Shown: in pieces, positions 36,401 to 45,244 of the stretch
Layout: each line of letters opens with the position of its first letter
Position numbering within the stretch: position 1 is the stretch's first letter
Assembly (NCBI RefSeq): GCF_000299415.1
Contig: NZ_AMPG01000001.1
Coordinates: 620,001 to 684,000, forward strand
Length of the DNA: 64,000 nucleotides
Direction: 5' to 3'
Source: Candidatus Microthrix parvicella Bio17-1
GTDB lineage: Bacteria; Actinomycetota; Acidimicrobiia; Acidimicrobiales; Microtrichaceae
Program-made: the position numbers and the translations under genes
Notes under the pieces: generated by a model
Databases searched by the model: none
Told to the model about the DNA's origin: nothing
Seen by the model: only the letters and a program-made list of their open reading frames with translations

Positions 36401-37009
36401 TCAGACGCGCCGGCCCAGTTCGGCCTTGGCGACGATCGTTGCGATCCGTCGCCGGCGCGTCGAGTCCTGAGCGGCGCTGACCACCGACCACAGCATCATC
36501 TTGCGGGCGCTGGGGGGAAATCCGTCCCACGCGAGCCGGGCGGACGGATTGGCATCGAGCGCCTCACGCAACTGGTCCGGCTCGATCAGATCCTCCACCT
36601 GGTCGTAGATCGACCACCAGCCGTTGTCCCGAGCCACCCGAACCGCCCGGCGACCGGCCTCGGTCATCAGCCCGGCCGCCTCCATCTCCGCCACCCGCCG
36701 ACGGTTCAGCCGGGTCCAGGAGCTCTTCGGCTTTCGTGGGGTGAGCATCTGCAACCCGCGCTCCTCGTCCAGCGTGCCGGCCGTCGAGTCGATCCAGCCG
36801 AAACAGATCGCCTCCTCGACGAGCTCGGGGTACGGGCACCTGGGCCTCCCGGTCGGCGTGCGCCACGAGCACAGCCAAACGCCCCTCGCTGTGTCGTGGT
36901 GCCGCTCCAACCAAGCGCGCACCTGGCCCCGCGATTCGGCGTGGTACATCGGATACTCGAACTTCCACACGGCCGGATGGCTCGATGACGACGGCGACAC
37001 GGTTGCCAT
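36401..37009 (-). CDS. YdeI/OmdA-family protein
   Basis: A ~202-residue cytoplasmic protein. The YdeI pattern is visible: RAWLERHHDTARGVWL, EEAICFGWIDSTAG, TPRKPKSSWTRLNRRRVAEMEAAGLM, and near the end WDGFPPSARKMMLWSVVSA with a KRIATI-like helix (RRRIATIVAKAELG). In other bacteria these proteins are linked to resistance to cationic peptides or are of unknown function. The start is uncertain (ATG 37009, 37015 or 36949). It lies downstream of the ECF sigma gene on the same strand. Confidence 0.8.
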   Translation of the reverse strand: MATVSPSSSSHPAVWKFEYPMYHAESRGQVRAWLERHHDTARGVWLCSWRTPTGRPRCPYPELVEEAICFGWIDSTAGTLDEERGLQMLTPRKPKSSWTRLNRRRVAEMEAAGLMTEAGRRAVRVARDNGWWSIYDQVEDLIEPDQLREALDANPSARLAWDGFPPSARKMMLWSVVSAAQDSTRRRRIATIVAKAELGRRV

Positions 37010-37058
37010 CACCACAGGCTACGGCCCAGTCGTCACCACCGGGCCGTGTCCGAGGTAC

Positions 37059-38213
37059 TCACCGGTCGCGCAGGAGCTGATTGATCCGGGCGGCCTGCCT
37101 GGTCAGGTGCTGACGTTCCGGCAGGCTGGGCGCCTGGAGCGCCGCTTCCGCGTACAACTGCGCAGCCGTCTGGAAGGCACCGTTGCGTTCGTGCAAATAG
37201 GCCGCCACCGCGCTGCGTCGGGGCACGCCCTCGTCGACCTCTCCCAGTGCCGCCAGCCCCGAAGGTGCTCCATCGGCCTCGCACACCGCCACCGCCCGGT
37301 TGAGCCTCACGACGGGTGTGTCGGTGAGCGCGAGCAGCTCGTCGTACCACTCGACGATCTGGATCCAGTCGGTCTCCTTCACGCTGCGTGCGTCGGCGTG
37401 CAGCGCCGCGATTGCAGCCTGGGCCTGGTACGGCCCAAGCCGGTCCTCGGCGAGCGCCCGCTGCAACAGCGTCACGCCCTCGGCGATCGACCCGACGTCC
37501 CACAGGCAGCGGTCCTGTTCGGCCAGCGGCACCAGGCTGCCGTCGGTGCGGGTTCGGGCCGGTCGTCGGGCGTGGTGTAACAGCATCAGGGACGCCAGCC
37601 CGGCCACCTCGGGGTCGTCGACGACACGGGCCAGCCGCAGCGCCAGCGCAATGGCCTCGGCCGCCAGGTCGACGTCGCCGGAGTAGCCCTCGTTGAACAT
37701 CAGATACAACACGTGCATCACGGCGACGAGGTCGCCGGGCTGGTCGAGGCTGACGCCGGACACCTTGGCCTTGGCCCGGCTGATGCGTTGAGCCATCGTC
37801 GCCTCCGGCACCAGGTATGCCTCGGCAATCTGTCGGGTGGTCAGCCCCCCGACCGCACGAAGCGTCAACGCAACCGCCGATGACGGCGACAGCGTCGGGT
37901 GGGCGCACAGGAAGTAGAGCGCCAGCGTGTCGTCGGCACCCGAAGCGTCGCCCGGCCGGGGTTCGGTGGCCACGCGCCGTTCCCGGTCGCTGCGGGCCGA
38001 CTGCGACCGCATCAGGTCGAGGTACGACCGCCACGCAACGGTGGTCAGCCAGGCCGTGGGGTCGTCGGGCACGGTCCGCTCCCATGCACCGAGCGCCTTG
38101 ATCAGCGCCTCCTGCACGGCGTCCTCGGCCGTCGCAAAGTCGGCTCCGCGACGGACGAGGACGGCGAGCACCTTGGGTACTGACGAGCGCAGCAGCGATG
38201 CGTCGACACCCAC
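37059..38213 (-). CDS. ECF42-type RNA polymerase sigma factor with TPR-like C-terminus
   Basis: A 384-residue sigma factor. Region 2 is RRGADFATAEDAVQEALIKALGAWERT...WLTTVAWRSYLDLMRS; region 4 is AVALTLRAVGGLTTRQIAEAYLVPEATMAQRISRAKAKV. The long C-terminal half (LYLMFNEGYSGD, LHHARRPARTRTDGSLVPLAEQDRCLWD, GPYQAQAAIAALHADA, WYDELLALTDTPVVRLNRAVAV) is the conserved extension of ECF42 (DUF6596-type). Such sigma factors pair with DGPF proteins, and one ends 9 bp upstream. There is no anti-sigma gene; regulation in this group is thought to act through the C-terminal domain. Confidence 0.9.
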   Translation of the reverse strand: MGVDASLLRSSVPKVLAVLVRRGADFATAEDAVQEALIKALGAWERTVPDDPTAWLTTVAWRSYLDLMRSQSARSDRERRVATEPRPGDASGADDTLALYFLCAHPTLSPSSAVALTLRAVGGLTTRQIAEAYLVPEATMAQRISRAKAKVSGVSLDQPGDLVAVMHVLYLMFNEGYSGDVDLAAEAIALALRLARVVDDPEVAGLASLMLLHHARRPARTRTDGSLVPLAEQDRCLWDVGSIAEGVTLLQRALAEDRLGPYQAQAAIAALHADARSVKETDWIQIVEWYDELLALTDTPVVRLNRAVAVCEADGAPSGLAALGEVDEGVPRRSAVAAYLHERNGAFQTAAQLYAEAALQAPSLPERQHLTRQAARINQLLRDR

Positions 38214-38221
38214 CGCCTTGG

Positions 38222-38629
38222 TCAGACGTCCGCTGACGAGGGGGCCGACATGAACTTTCGCAGCTCGAGCCATTCGTGGATCGGCTCGCCGCCCGCACCA
38301 GGCGCAGCGGAGAGCTCGCCGGCGATCTCGATGGCACGCTCCTCGCTCTCGACGTCGATCACCAACCATCCGGCGATCAGGTCCTTGGACTCGGCGAACG
38401 GCCCGTCGGTGACGGGCGGCTTGCCCGCCCCATCGGAGCGAACCCACATCCCGTCGGGCGACAGGCCCTGGCCGTCAACGAACTCGCCGGTCGTCTCCAA
38501 CCGCGAGTTGAGGTCGTGCATGAACTGAACGTGAGCATCGACCTCCTCCGGCGACCACCGGTCCATCGAAACGTTGTTGATCGGTGCCGGAGCTCCCCGG
38601 TAGTGCTTGAGCAGCAGGTACTTGGCCAT
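38222..38629 (-). CDS. DGPF/YCII-family protein, ECF42 partner
   Basis: A 135-residue dimeric alpha/beta-barrel protein. It begins MAKYLLLKHYRGAP and carries the diagnostic VTDGPFAESKDLIAGWLVID block. A GGAG site precedes ATG 38629. DGPF genes are regularly next to, and controlled by, ECF42 sigma factors. The biochemical role is unknown. Confidence 0.9.
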   Translation of the reverse strand: MAKYLLLKHYRGAPAPINNVSMDRWSPEEVDAHVQFMHDLNSRLETTGEFVDGQGLSPDGMWVRSDGAGKPPVTDGPFAESKDLIAGWLVIDVESEERAIEIAGELSAAPGAGGEPIHEWLELRKFMSAPSSADV

Positions 38630-38830
38630 GTCGTTCTCCTTGGTGTTGAGCGACCGGGGTGGTCGCACTCATCTTGATGACGGAGCCGCCGTCGGGTTCT
38701 CGACATCGTGCGTCAACAAAATGCACCGATGCCCGTTCTACCTAACGACTTCGGCTGGAGGGGTGACAGTGTTGCCCAATGGTCGACCCTGCGCCCTGCC
38801 CGATGGGCCCCGCCCGATGATGCCAGCCCG

Positions 38831-39863
38831 GTGAGCGACGTTGACTTCGTTGTCGTCGGTGCGGGCATCAGCGGCCTGGCCGTCGCCGACGGACTGACCC
38901 GGGCAGGCCGGTCCGTCCGGGTGTTCGAGGCCGGGCCCATCCCCGGTGGCCGGATTCGGTCCGTCGAGGTACCCGGCGGGCACGCCGACCTGCCCCACCT
39001 GGTTTTGGCCCGGCGAGCAACGGGTCGCTCGACTGGTCGACGAGTTCGGTCTCCCGGTTCACGATCAGTGGACCACCGGCGGCGCGCTCGTCGCCGCCGA
39101 CGGGGTTGTTCGACGCATCGATCGTCCGGTGATGCCGCCGTCCTACCGGTTCACCAACGGCGCCATCTCGCTCGTCGACGGACTGGCGGGCCGACTGCCC
39201 TCCGGCACGGTGACGGTCGACTGCCCGGTCACGCGGGTCGAGCGAGCCGACGATCGCGTCACCATCTACACGTCGCAGGGCTCATCTACCGCCGGAGCGG
39301 TCATCGCCGCCGTTCCGCCGTCGCTCGCACTGGACACCGGGATCATCGACCCGGGCGATCTCGAGCCGTCGGTCGCCGAAGCAGCGTCGTCGATACCGGT
39401 GTGGATGGGCGGCGTCACCAAGGCGGTGGCCATCTATCCCGTGCCGTTCTGGCGCCAGCTCGGGCTGTCCGGAACGGCCTTCGGTCCCGGCCAGCCGTTC
39501 GGTGAGGTTCACGACATGAGCGGCCCGGACGGCACACCCGCCATGCTTTTCGGGTTCGGCCAGGCGCCGCTCGCGGATCCAGCCGAGGCGTTCGTCGAAC
39601 AGCTGACCGCCCTGTTCGGGCCGAAGGCCGCAGAACCGGCACAGGTGCTCGTCGTCGACTGGGGCCGGCAACCGTTCACTGCGCCGACCCGCCTCGGACT
39701 CACCAGCCGGTATGACCTGTACGGATCGCCGCACCTCACCACGCCGAGCTGGGCGGGTCGGCTCCACTGGGCGTCGACCGAGACCGCCACCACCGCGCCG
39801 GGTCACATCGAGGGGGCCCTCGCCGCCGCCGAGCGAACCCTCGGGGCCCTTCTCGCTCCCTGA
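38831..39863 (+). pseudogene. FAD-dependent amine oxidase-like protein, frameshifted (copy 1)
   Basis: GTG 38831 starts VSDVDFVVVGAGISGLAVADGLTRAGRSVRVFEA, the NAD(P)/FAD dinucleotide-binding fold. After GGHADL the frame is broken near 38997: CTGCCCCACC replaces the expected CTGGGCCCCACC (2 bp lost). The rest (TWFWPGEQRVARLVDEFGLPVHDQW ... SSIPVWMGGVTKAVAIY ... LHWASTETATTAPGHIEGALAAAE) continues to the TGA at 39863. The second copy at 55.6 kb reads GHADLGPTWF at the same point, supporting the deletion. The family is flavin monoamine oxidase/phytoene-desaturase-like, with unknown substrate. Confidence 0.75.
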
Positions 39864-39890
39864 GCGAGCGTGCGCTCTCGACGTGTGAGG

Positions 39891-40637
39891 TCAGACGACG
39901 TCGCGCCGCTCGACGGCCCAAAGCCCGATCGCAGCCGGGACGAGCGCCCAAGCGGCGAGCGCTGCCAGAGCGGCCGGTGTGCTGACGTCGGTTCCGGCGC
40001 CGGCGAGCACGTTTGCGAGGATGTTGGGCATCCAGGATGCGGTGTCGTTGGCCATCTGCACGATCAGCGGTGGGGCGATGATGAGCGCGATGGTGGTGCC
40101 GGTGACGGCCCCGCCGACGGAGCGCACGATCGAACCAAACCCGGCGCCAAATACCGCACCGGCCGCTCCGGCGAACGCGGCAGCGCCGAGCAGTCGCAGC
40201 ACGTTCCCGGCCGACACGAGAAAGCCGTAGTCGGTGGTGGGCAACGCCAACGCAACCGCGGCAATCGTCAGTGCCGTACCGACGACGCTCAGAACGGCCC
40301 CGCCGACTGCGACCGCGCCGAGTTGCGCCCCGACCGCCCGGTGCCGTCGGGGCGAGGCGAGAAACATCGGAATGACGGTGTGATGCCCGTATTCGCGGGC
40401 GACGGCGATCGCACCGAACAGTGCGGCGAGAATGAAGCCGTTGGCGGCGAACGCAACCAGCGATTGCTGGTCGGCAGCGGTCGAGATGAAGGTTTTGGAA
40501 CCGTCCATGTCGGTACCGGCAACGACGATGACCGCGTTGATGACCGCAAAGGCGAGCAGCACCCCAAGGAACGCCAACGGCATCTTGGTACTGGTGAGCT
40601 TGCGAAACTCCGACCGAACCAGTCGTCTCATGGTCAT
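39891..40637 (-). CDS. ABC-2 type transporter permease
   Basis: A 248-residue membrane protein with six helices and the usual start MRRLVRSEFRKLTSTKMPLAFLG. It pairs with the upstream ATPase gene, and its ATG overlaps the ATPase stop (ATGA). The pair resembles exporters for antibiotics or peptides (DrrAB/bacitracin type). The substrate is unknown. It lies between the amine oxidase and the small lipoprotein in copy 1 of the duplicated block and is absent from copy 2. Confidence 0.88.
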   Translation of the reverse strand: MTMRRLVRSEFRKLTSTKMPLAFLGVLLAFAVINAVIVVAGTDMDGSKTFISTAADQQSLVAFAANGFILAALFGAIAVAREYGHHTVIPMFLASPRRHRAVGAQLGAVAVGGAVLSVVGTALTIAAVALALPTTDYGFLVSAGNVLRLLGAAAFAGAAGAVFGAGFGSIVRSVGGAVTGTTIALIIAPPLIVQMANDTASWMPNILANVLAGAGTDVSTPAALAALAAWALVPAAIGLWAVERRDVV

Positions 40638-41608
40638 GGCGTGAGGCCCTCCTCGGCGGTGGCCAGGTCGGAGGTCCAACCCAGAAACAGCTCTTCGAGC
40701 GATGCTCCGTGTGGAGACAGCTCGTTCAGCGCGATGCCGTTGGTGAAGGCCCGGTCGCCGATCTCGTCGATCGGCATGCCGCGAACGACCAGCGTGTTGG
40801 CTGCGTGGGCCGACGTGGTGGCGCCCTCGCCCTCGAGCACTGCGGCCAGACGATCCGACTCGCGGGCTCGGACGAGCGACGCCGGCTGCTGAAGATCTGC
40901 GAGGGCACCCTGGGCGACCAATCGGCCCTCGTTGATGACGACGACATCGTCGACCAGGTGCTCGACCTCCCCGAGCAGGTGGCTCGACACCAGCACCGTT
41001 CCGCCACCAGCGGCGTGGGCACGGAGCAGGTCGCGCAGCGTCCGGGTGCCCTGGGGGTCGAGCCCGTTGCCCGGCTCGTCGAGGATAAGCACCTTCGGCT
41101 CACCGAGAAGCGCAGCGGCAAGGCCGAGGCGCTGACCCATGCCGAGGGAGTAGGCACCCGCTCGTCGGTTCGCTGCGTGGGCGAGCCCGACCTGTTCGAG
41201 CATCTCGTCCACCCGCGAGTAAGCGGTACCGGTGGCATCGGCCAGAATCATCAGATGGTTGCGGCCACTTCGGCCCGGGTGAAAGGCGTTGGACTCGAGC
41301 AGCGCCCCGACGGTCCGGGCGGGGTTCACCAGGTCGCGGTAGCGGCGACCGCCGATCGTGCACGTCCCTTGATCGGCGGCGGCAAGATCGAGCATCACCT
41401 TCATGGCCGTGGACTTTCCGGAGCCGTTCGGCCCAAGAAATCCGGTCACCCGGCCGGGCGACGCCACGAAGGTGAGGTCATCGACCACCGTGTGGTCGCA
41501 GTAGCGCTTCGTGAGGTGATCAACCCGAAGAACAACGTCACCGTCGGCCGAAGCGTCCTCCGGGTTCCGTCCCGTCGGTGCAGCGGATGCGTGCGATTCC
41601 GGTCTCAT
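40634..41608 (-). CDS. ABC transporter ATP-binding protein
   Basis: A 324-residue ATPase. Walker A is GPNGSGKSTAM, the signature is YSLGMGQRLGLAAALL (degenerate relative to LSGGQ, as usual for this group), Walker B is VLILDEPGNGLDPQG and the H-loop is TVLVSSHLLGEVEHL. The C-terminal ~70 residues form the regulatory extension typical of DrrA-like proteins. It couples to the ABC-2 permease downstream. Upstream of 41608 lies a ~290-bp gap. Confidence 0.9.
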   Translation of the reverse strand: MRPESHASAAPTGRNPEDASADGDVVLRVDHLTKRYCDHTVVDDLTFVASPGRVTGFLGPNGSGKSTAMKVMLDLAAADQGTCTIGGRRYRDLVNPARTVGALLESNAFHPGRSGRNHLMILADATGTAYSRVDEMLEQVGLAHAANRRAGAYSLGMGQRLGLAAALLGEPKVLILDEPGNGLDPQGTRTLRDLLRAHAAGGGTVLVSSHLLGEVEHLVDDVVVINEGRLVAQGALADLQQPASLVRARESDRLAAVLEGEGATTSAHAANTLVVRGMPIDEIGDRAFTNGIALNELSPHGASLEELFLGWTSDLATAEEGLTP

Positions 41609-41900
41609 AGGTCGTTGCCTCGCTGAAACGGGTGCGTTCCCTCGTCGTGCGTCAAGCGCATGCGTCGTCCACGCGTCACCCTAGGGGAGCGGCCAGACAG
41701 TTCCACCGGCTGAGCTGATCGCCTCGGCGCCGCCCTCGCTCGGATCCGCAGGCGGTCACTGCCTGTTCTCAAGCAAGCCCACTACATCTGCGGTATTTCC
41801 CCTTGTTCCAGCCCTTCATGAGGCGCAAGATTTCGGAGATCATTCACACGAGGTTGTGTCGGACCGCTCGGCGAACAGCGCTTGAGACTGGACACACCAC
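41609..41900. other. Intergenic region, nothing identified
   Basis: About 290 bp between divergent promoters of the ABC ATPase gene and the small lipoprotein gene. It must hold both promoters, but I see no clear -35/-10 pair, palindrome or short gene. Confidence 0.5.
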
Positions 41901-42431
41901 ATGAAGATGCACGAACACCGTCACGCAATCTGGGCAACCACGCTCGTCGTCACCGTGGCCCTGTTGGCCGCCGGCTGCGGTTGCTCTCCCGCCCCGGTCA
42001 AGCCCAAGGCTGAGGGGTCCGGTTGCAGCGGCCTGACGACCGGCATCCCTGCCGGCACCTGGTACGGCGCCGTCAAGAGCTCGTCGACCACGGGCAAGCT
42101 CTCCTTCGACGTGGAGTGTCTGTACGTCGGTCCCAGCGCACGCGCTGCGGCCATCGAGGACGGCCGGGACCCAACCGACATCTTCGACTTCTACATCCGC
42201 AACGCTTCGACCAAGGCCCGAAGCGTGCCGGTGTGCAGCGGAGCCAAGGCCTTTGCCCCAAGCGCTGCCGACATCGACATCATCAAGCAGCTCTCCGTCG
42301 GCGACTACCTCAAGCACGTCAAGGGCACGTTGAACAACCCCAGCATCTATTCATATGGCGGCCTCACCAAGCTGACGGTCCGCTCAAACGGTGCCTGCGC
42401 AACGACGATGACCCAGATCTACCTGCCGTAG
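41901..42431 (+). CDS. Small lipoprotein, paralog copy 1
   Basis: A 176-residue exported protein. The N-terminal signal ends in LLAAGCGCS, a lipobox with Cys. The mature part is conserved with the copy at 56841: VKPKAEGSGCSGL, GTWYGAVKSSSTTGKLSFDVECLYVGP, AAIEDGRDPTD, KGTLNNPSIYSYGGLTKLTVRSNGAC. Several invariant Cys suggest disulfides outside the cell. The family is unknown to me. The nearby copies of an amine oxidase gene at both sites indicate an old block duplication. Confidence 0.75.
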   Translation: MKMHEHRHAIWATTLVVTVALLAAGCGCSPAPVKPKAEGSGCSGLTTGIPAGTWYGAVKSSSTTGKLSFDVECLYVGPSARAAAIEDGRDPTDIFDFYIRNASTKARSVPVCSGAKAFAPSAADIDIIKQLSVGDYLKHVKGTLNNPSIYSYGGLTKLTVRSNGACATTMTQIYLP

Positions 42432-42474
42432 TTCAGCAGGGTCGTTCGTCGCCGTTGGCGTAGGGTCGCACGAC

Positions 42475-43077
42475 GTGGGGACGACAGCAACCGTCTTGGC
42501 TATCGCCGCGCTGGTAGCGCTTGCCGCAGCCGTCGCCGGCCTGGTCCAACTCCATCGCGTGGCGCCCGACGTGGCACCGATGCATGACCCGGTCAGCGAC
42601 TACGGCGCCGGCCCGCACGCTGCGTGGTACCGAGCTCAGGTCATCCTCGTCGGGCTCGCGTCCGTCGCCATCTGGTTTGGGCTGCGATCGGCCGATCTCG
42701 ACGGCGACGACAGCACCTGGCTGCTCGTGTTCGCAATCAGCCGCCTGGCGATCGCCGGGTTCGCGACCGACCTGCCCGGGGCCGAACGGACCAGCACCGG
42801 CATCATCCACAATCTGCTCGCCGCCACGGCTTTTGGGTCCATCGCGATCGCAGCCAGCAGACTCGGCGGCGGACTCGCGGACAGTCCATCGTGGGTCTTT
42901 GCCGGCTCGTGGTTCGGATGGCTGGGAGCCTTGGTGGCGATCACCGCCGTGGCGCTGGCGGTCGCCTGGCTGGCTCCCTGCATCTTGCGCACCTACTTCG
43001 GCCTGGTCGAGCGGTGTTGGTATGCGGCGATGCTCGCCTGGCTGTTGGCCACGGCGGTTGGTCTGCTCGTCGGCTGA
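42475..43077 (+). CDS. DUF998 membrane protein
   Basis: A 200-residue protein starting at GTG 42475, with six membrane helices. The DUF998 pattern includes MHDPVSDYGAGPHAAWYRAQ in the first loop and DLPGAERTSTGIIHNLLAATAF with the conserved His. The function is unknown. It lies 43 bp after the lipoprotein gene in the same direction. Confidence 0.8.
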   Translation: MGTTATVLAIAALVALAAAVAGLVQLHRVAPDVAPMHDPVSDYGAGPHAAWYRAQVILVGLASVAIWFGLRSADLDGDDSTWLLVFAISRLAIAGFATDLPGAERTSTGIIHNLLAATAFGSIAIAASRLGGGLADSPSWVFAGSWFGWLGALVAITAVALAVAWLAPCILRTYFGLVERCWYAAMLAWLLATAVGLLVG

Positions 43078-43163
43078 GCCGTCATGAGACCGCTCGTTGA
43101 CGCACTCCCATCGGTGTTGACCGGCAAACCGTGTGGCAGCACCCCGCCACGATTGGGATTCGA

Positions 43164-43179
43164 ATACCCCTGGGGGTAT
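43164..43179. promoter_or_regulatory. CsoR/CstR-like palindrome ATACCCC-TG-GGGGTAT
   Basis: A perfect 7-bp inverted repeat (43164-43170 / 43173-43179) ending 41 bp before the zinc-ribbon gene. TACCC/GGGTA palindromes are typical operators of CsoR-family (copper) and CstR (persulfide) repressors. No csoR gene is in the window, so the repressor would be encoded elsewhere. Confidence 0.45.
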
Positions 43180-43219
43180 GATCGGAAACCGACCCTTGAG
43201 ACCCCGCTCTGGAGTGATC

Positions 43220-43918
43220 ATGGCCGAAACCCCCAACACCATCTGCCCCAACTGCGGGACCCCCGCCGCAGACCAAACCCACTTCTGTGCCTCGTGTGGC
43301 ACCGAACTCCCGATGCAGGTCGAGCCCCAGGTGGACGGCGCAGCACCCCGAGCGTGGTGGGTCATCGGCGGAATCGCCGTGGCTCTCATCATTGCGGGGA
43401 TCGCAGCGTTGCTCCTGCTCCGCGATGACGGGTCTGTCTCCACCGAGGACGTCGTAGCCGAGCCAGGTGCCACCGAGACATCCCTCTCGACGACCACCGG
43501 GGTGCCGCCCGCCGAAGCTCAGCCCGCCGCCGGCGACACCGAAGAGACGCGGGCGCCGACCACCAAGGGTCCAGCGTCCACCACCACCCCCAGGCAGTCG
43601 CCGACGACCAAGGGTTCGCAGACGACCACAGCCGCCCCGAGCCCGACGTCAGCGCCGACCACTGAACCCGAAGCGGCACCGACCGACCGAAGCGAAGTGG
43701 CCGCCGGACTCGTCGGTGACGCCATCGAGAACTGCGGAGGGCTGGGGTTTGTCGACACCATCAAGGGTTCCCCGACCGGCAACGACAGCATCTACAAGGT
43801 TGAGGCCCGCTTCGTGTGGGACGACTCCGACCCATTCACCGCCTCCTACACGGTCGACGTCGACTCGGGCAGCATCACCACCGCCGATTCGGAGGCGGCG
43901 TACCTGGCCTGCCTGTGA
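43220..43918 (+). CDS. Zinc-ribbon, single-TM protein with Thr/Pro-rich stalk
   Basis: A 232-residue protein. The N-terminal zinc ribbon is ICPNCGTPAADQTHFCASCGTEL. One membrane helix (WWVIGGIAVALIIAGIAALLLL) follows, then a ~90-residue Thr/Pro/Ala-rich stalk and a small extracellular domain (AIENCGGLGFVDTIKG...TASYTVDVDSGSITTADSEAAYLACL) resembling a PepSY-like or DUF4333-like fold. It likely spans the membrane with the ribbon inside. The ATG at 43220 has GGAG upstream. A CsoR-like palindrome precedes it. Confidence 0.75.
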   Translation: MAETPNTICPNCGTPAADQTHFCASCGTELPMQVEPQVDGAAPRAWWVIGGIAVALIIAGIAALLLLRDDGSVSTEDVVAEPGATETSLSTTTGVPPAEAQPAAGDTEETRAPTTKGPASTTTPRQSPTTKGSQTTTAAPSPTSAPTTEPEAAPTDRSEVAAGLVGDAIENCGGLGFVDTIKGSPTGNDSIYKVEARFVWDDSDPFTASYTVDVDSGSITTADSEAAYLACL

Positions 43919-43939
43919 CCGCGCTGGTGGCGAGCACGG

Positions 43940-44521
43940 TCAGCACCCGGACGCACGGTAGGCCGCCATCAGAACCCCGGAGTCAAACCGTCGGCTGGAC
44001 TCAAGCTGGAACGAACGGGTCGGGGCAGGGCCGGGTTGGAACAACGGGATGCCATCGCCGAGCATCACCGGGTTGATCTTCAATACCAGGCGGTCGATCT
44101 CGTCGCGAACCGCAGCCGCAACCACTCCCCCGCCACACAGCCAGATCCCCGCCCCGGGCTCTCCTTTTAAGGAGCGAACCAGGGCAATCGGATCGTCGGA
44201 CACAAGCTCGACGCCGACGCCCACATCCTCGAGGCGGCGCGTTCGACTGAGGACGTACTGGCGCAGGTGCGGGTAGGGGCTGTCGATGCCGTGCGGCAGC
44301 CCTACGGCGAATGTGTTCCACCCCATGATTACGGTGTCGAACGTATTGGTTGTCGCCTCGACACCGAGCGCTGCCAACACGTGGCCGGGCATGGTCTCGG
44401 GCCACTCGTCCAGCAGCGCATCGATGTGGTCGCCGGTCTGAGCGAACGCATCGAACGATCCGCCGGCGGCGGCGATGTAGCCGTCGAGGCTGACGGCGAC
44501 CTGATAGGTGAGTTGTCGCAT
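43940..44521 (-). CDS. Dihydrofolate reductase/RibD-family protein
   Basis: A 193-residue protein of the DHFR-like family (YyaP/RibD C-terminal). It starts MRQLTYQVAVSLDGYIAAAGG and has FDTVIMGWNTFAVGLP, LVRSLKGEPGAGIWLCGGGVVAAAV and NPVMLGDGIPLF, the NADPH-binding pattern. Such proteins are not true DHFRs; functions are mostly unknown. It is divergent from the TetR regulator at 44598 across a 76-bp region holding a palindrome, so it is the probable target of that regulator. Confidence 0.88.
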   Translation of the reverse strand: MRQLTYQVAVSLDGYIAAAGGSFDAFAQTGDHIDALLDEWPETMPGHVLAALGVEATTNTFDTVIMGWNTFAVGLPHGIDSPYPHLRQYVLSRTRRLEDVGVGVELVSDDPIALVRSLKGEPGAGIWLCGGGVVAAAVRDEIDRLVLKINPVMLGDGIPLFQPGPAPTRSFQLESSRRFDSGVLMAAYRASGC

Positions 44522-44535
44522 CGTTCTCCTGGTTC

Positions 44536-44576
44536 ACGACGGGTGTAGCGGTTTGACAAACTACAGCATCCGTCGT
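44536..44576. promoter_or_regulatory. 41-bp interrupted palindrome, probable TetR operator
   Basis: Centred on base 44556: GTTTG-A-CAAAC in the middle, flanked at symmetric distance by ACGACGG (44536-44542) and CCGTCGT (44570-44576). It fills most of the gap between the divergent DHFR-like and TetR genes, where autoregulation is usual. Confidence 0.55.
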
Positions 44577-44597
44577 GGTTTGCCTAGTGTTGCGGCT

Positions 44598-45164
44598 ATG
44601 GCTGCCAACGCTCTACGACGCGAGGCGCTCCTCGACGCCGCCATCGCTGTCCTCGCCGAACGGGGCACCCGAGGGCTGACGTTCCGAGCGGTCGACGCCA
44701 ACGCCGGCACCCCGGTCGGCACCGCATCCAACTACTTCGCCAACCGGGACGAGCTGATCGCTCAGGTTTTCGAACAGATTGGCGTCCGCCTGGCGCCTGA
44801 CCCCGACGAGGTTGACCGGCTGTCGCAGCGGACGCCCTCCACGGAGCTGTTCGCCGACTACATGCGCTACATCGTCGCCCGGCTCTCGGCCGAGCGCGAC
44901 GTGACCATCGCACTGTTCGAACTGCGCCTCGAGGCGAGCCGAAACCCCAGGATCGCCGAGCTGGTGCAGAACTGGGTCAGCACAGGGTTTGCCGCCGACG
45001 TGGCCTTCAACGATGGGGCGGGCCTGCCCGGCGGCCGAGAACAGCTCGCGCTGTTCCACTATGCGCTCGACGGACTCATGCTCGATCGCCTGACGGCGCC
45101 GATCGATCCGTCGACGTCGACCGACCAGGTCATCGATCGGCTCGTCGATGGGCTACTGAAGTAG
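44598..45164 (+). CDS. TetR-family transcriptional regulator
   Basis: A 188-residue regulator. The DNA-binding domain is REALLDAAIAVLAERGTRGLTFRAVDANAGTPVGTASNYFANRDELIAQVF. The rest is the helical ligand domain (RYIVARLSAERDVTIALFELRLEASRNPRIAEL). The ATG at 44598 is chosen because upstream codons are unlike TetR. It is divergent from the DHFR-like gene and probably represses it. The ligand is unknown. Confidence 0.9.
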   Translation: MAANALRREALLDAAIAVLAERGTRGLTFRAVDANAGTPVGTASNYFANRDELIAQVFEQIGVRLAPDPDEVDRLSQRTPSTELFADYMRYIVARLSAERDVTIALFELRLEASRNPRIAELVQNWVSTGFAADVAFNDGAGLPGGREQLALFHYALDGLMLDRLTAPIDPSTSTDQVIDRLVDGLLK

Positions 45165-45244
45165 CCGAAGCGAATCCACACCTTCCAGAAGCGCACCGCA
45201 CGAGACAGTTCCAGTTGCGTCGCTCAAGTGCGATGATCGAAACC

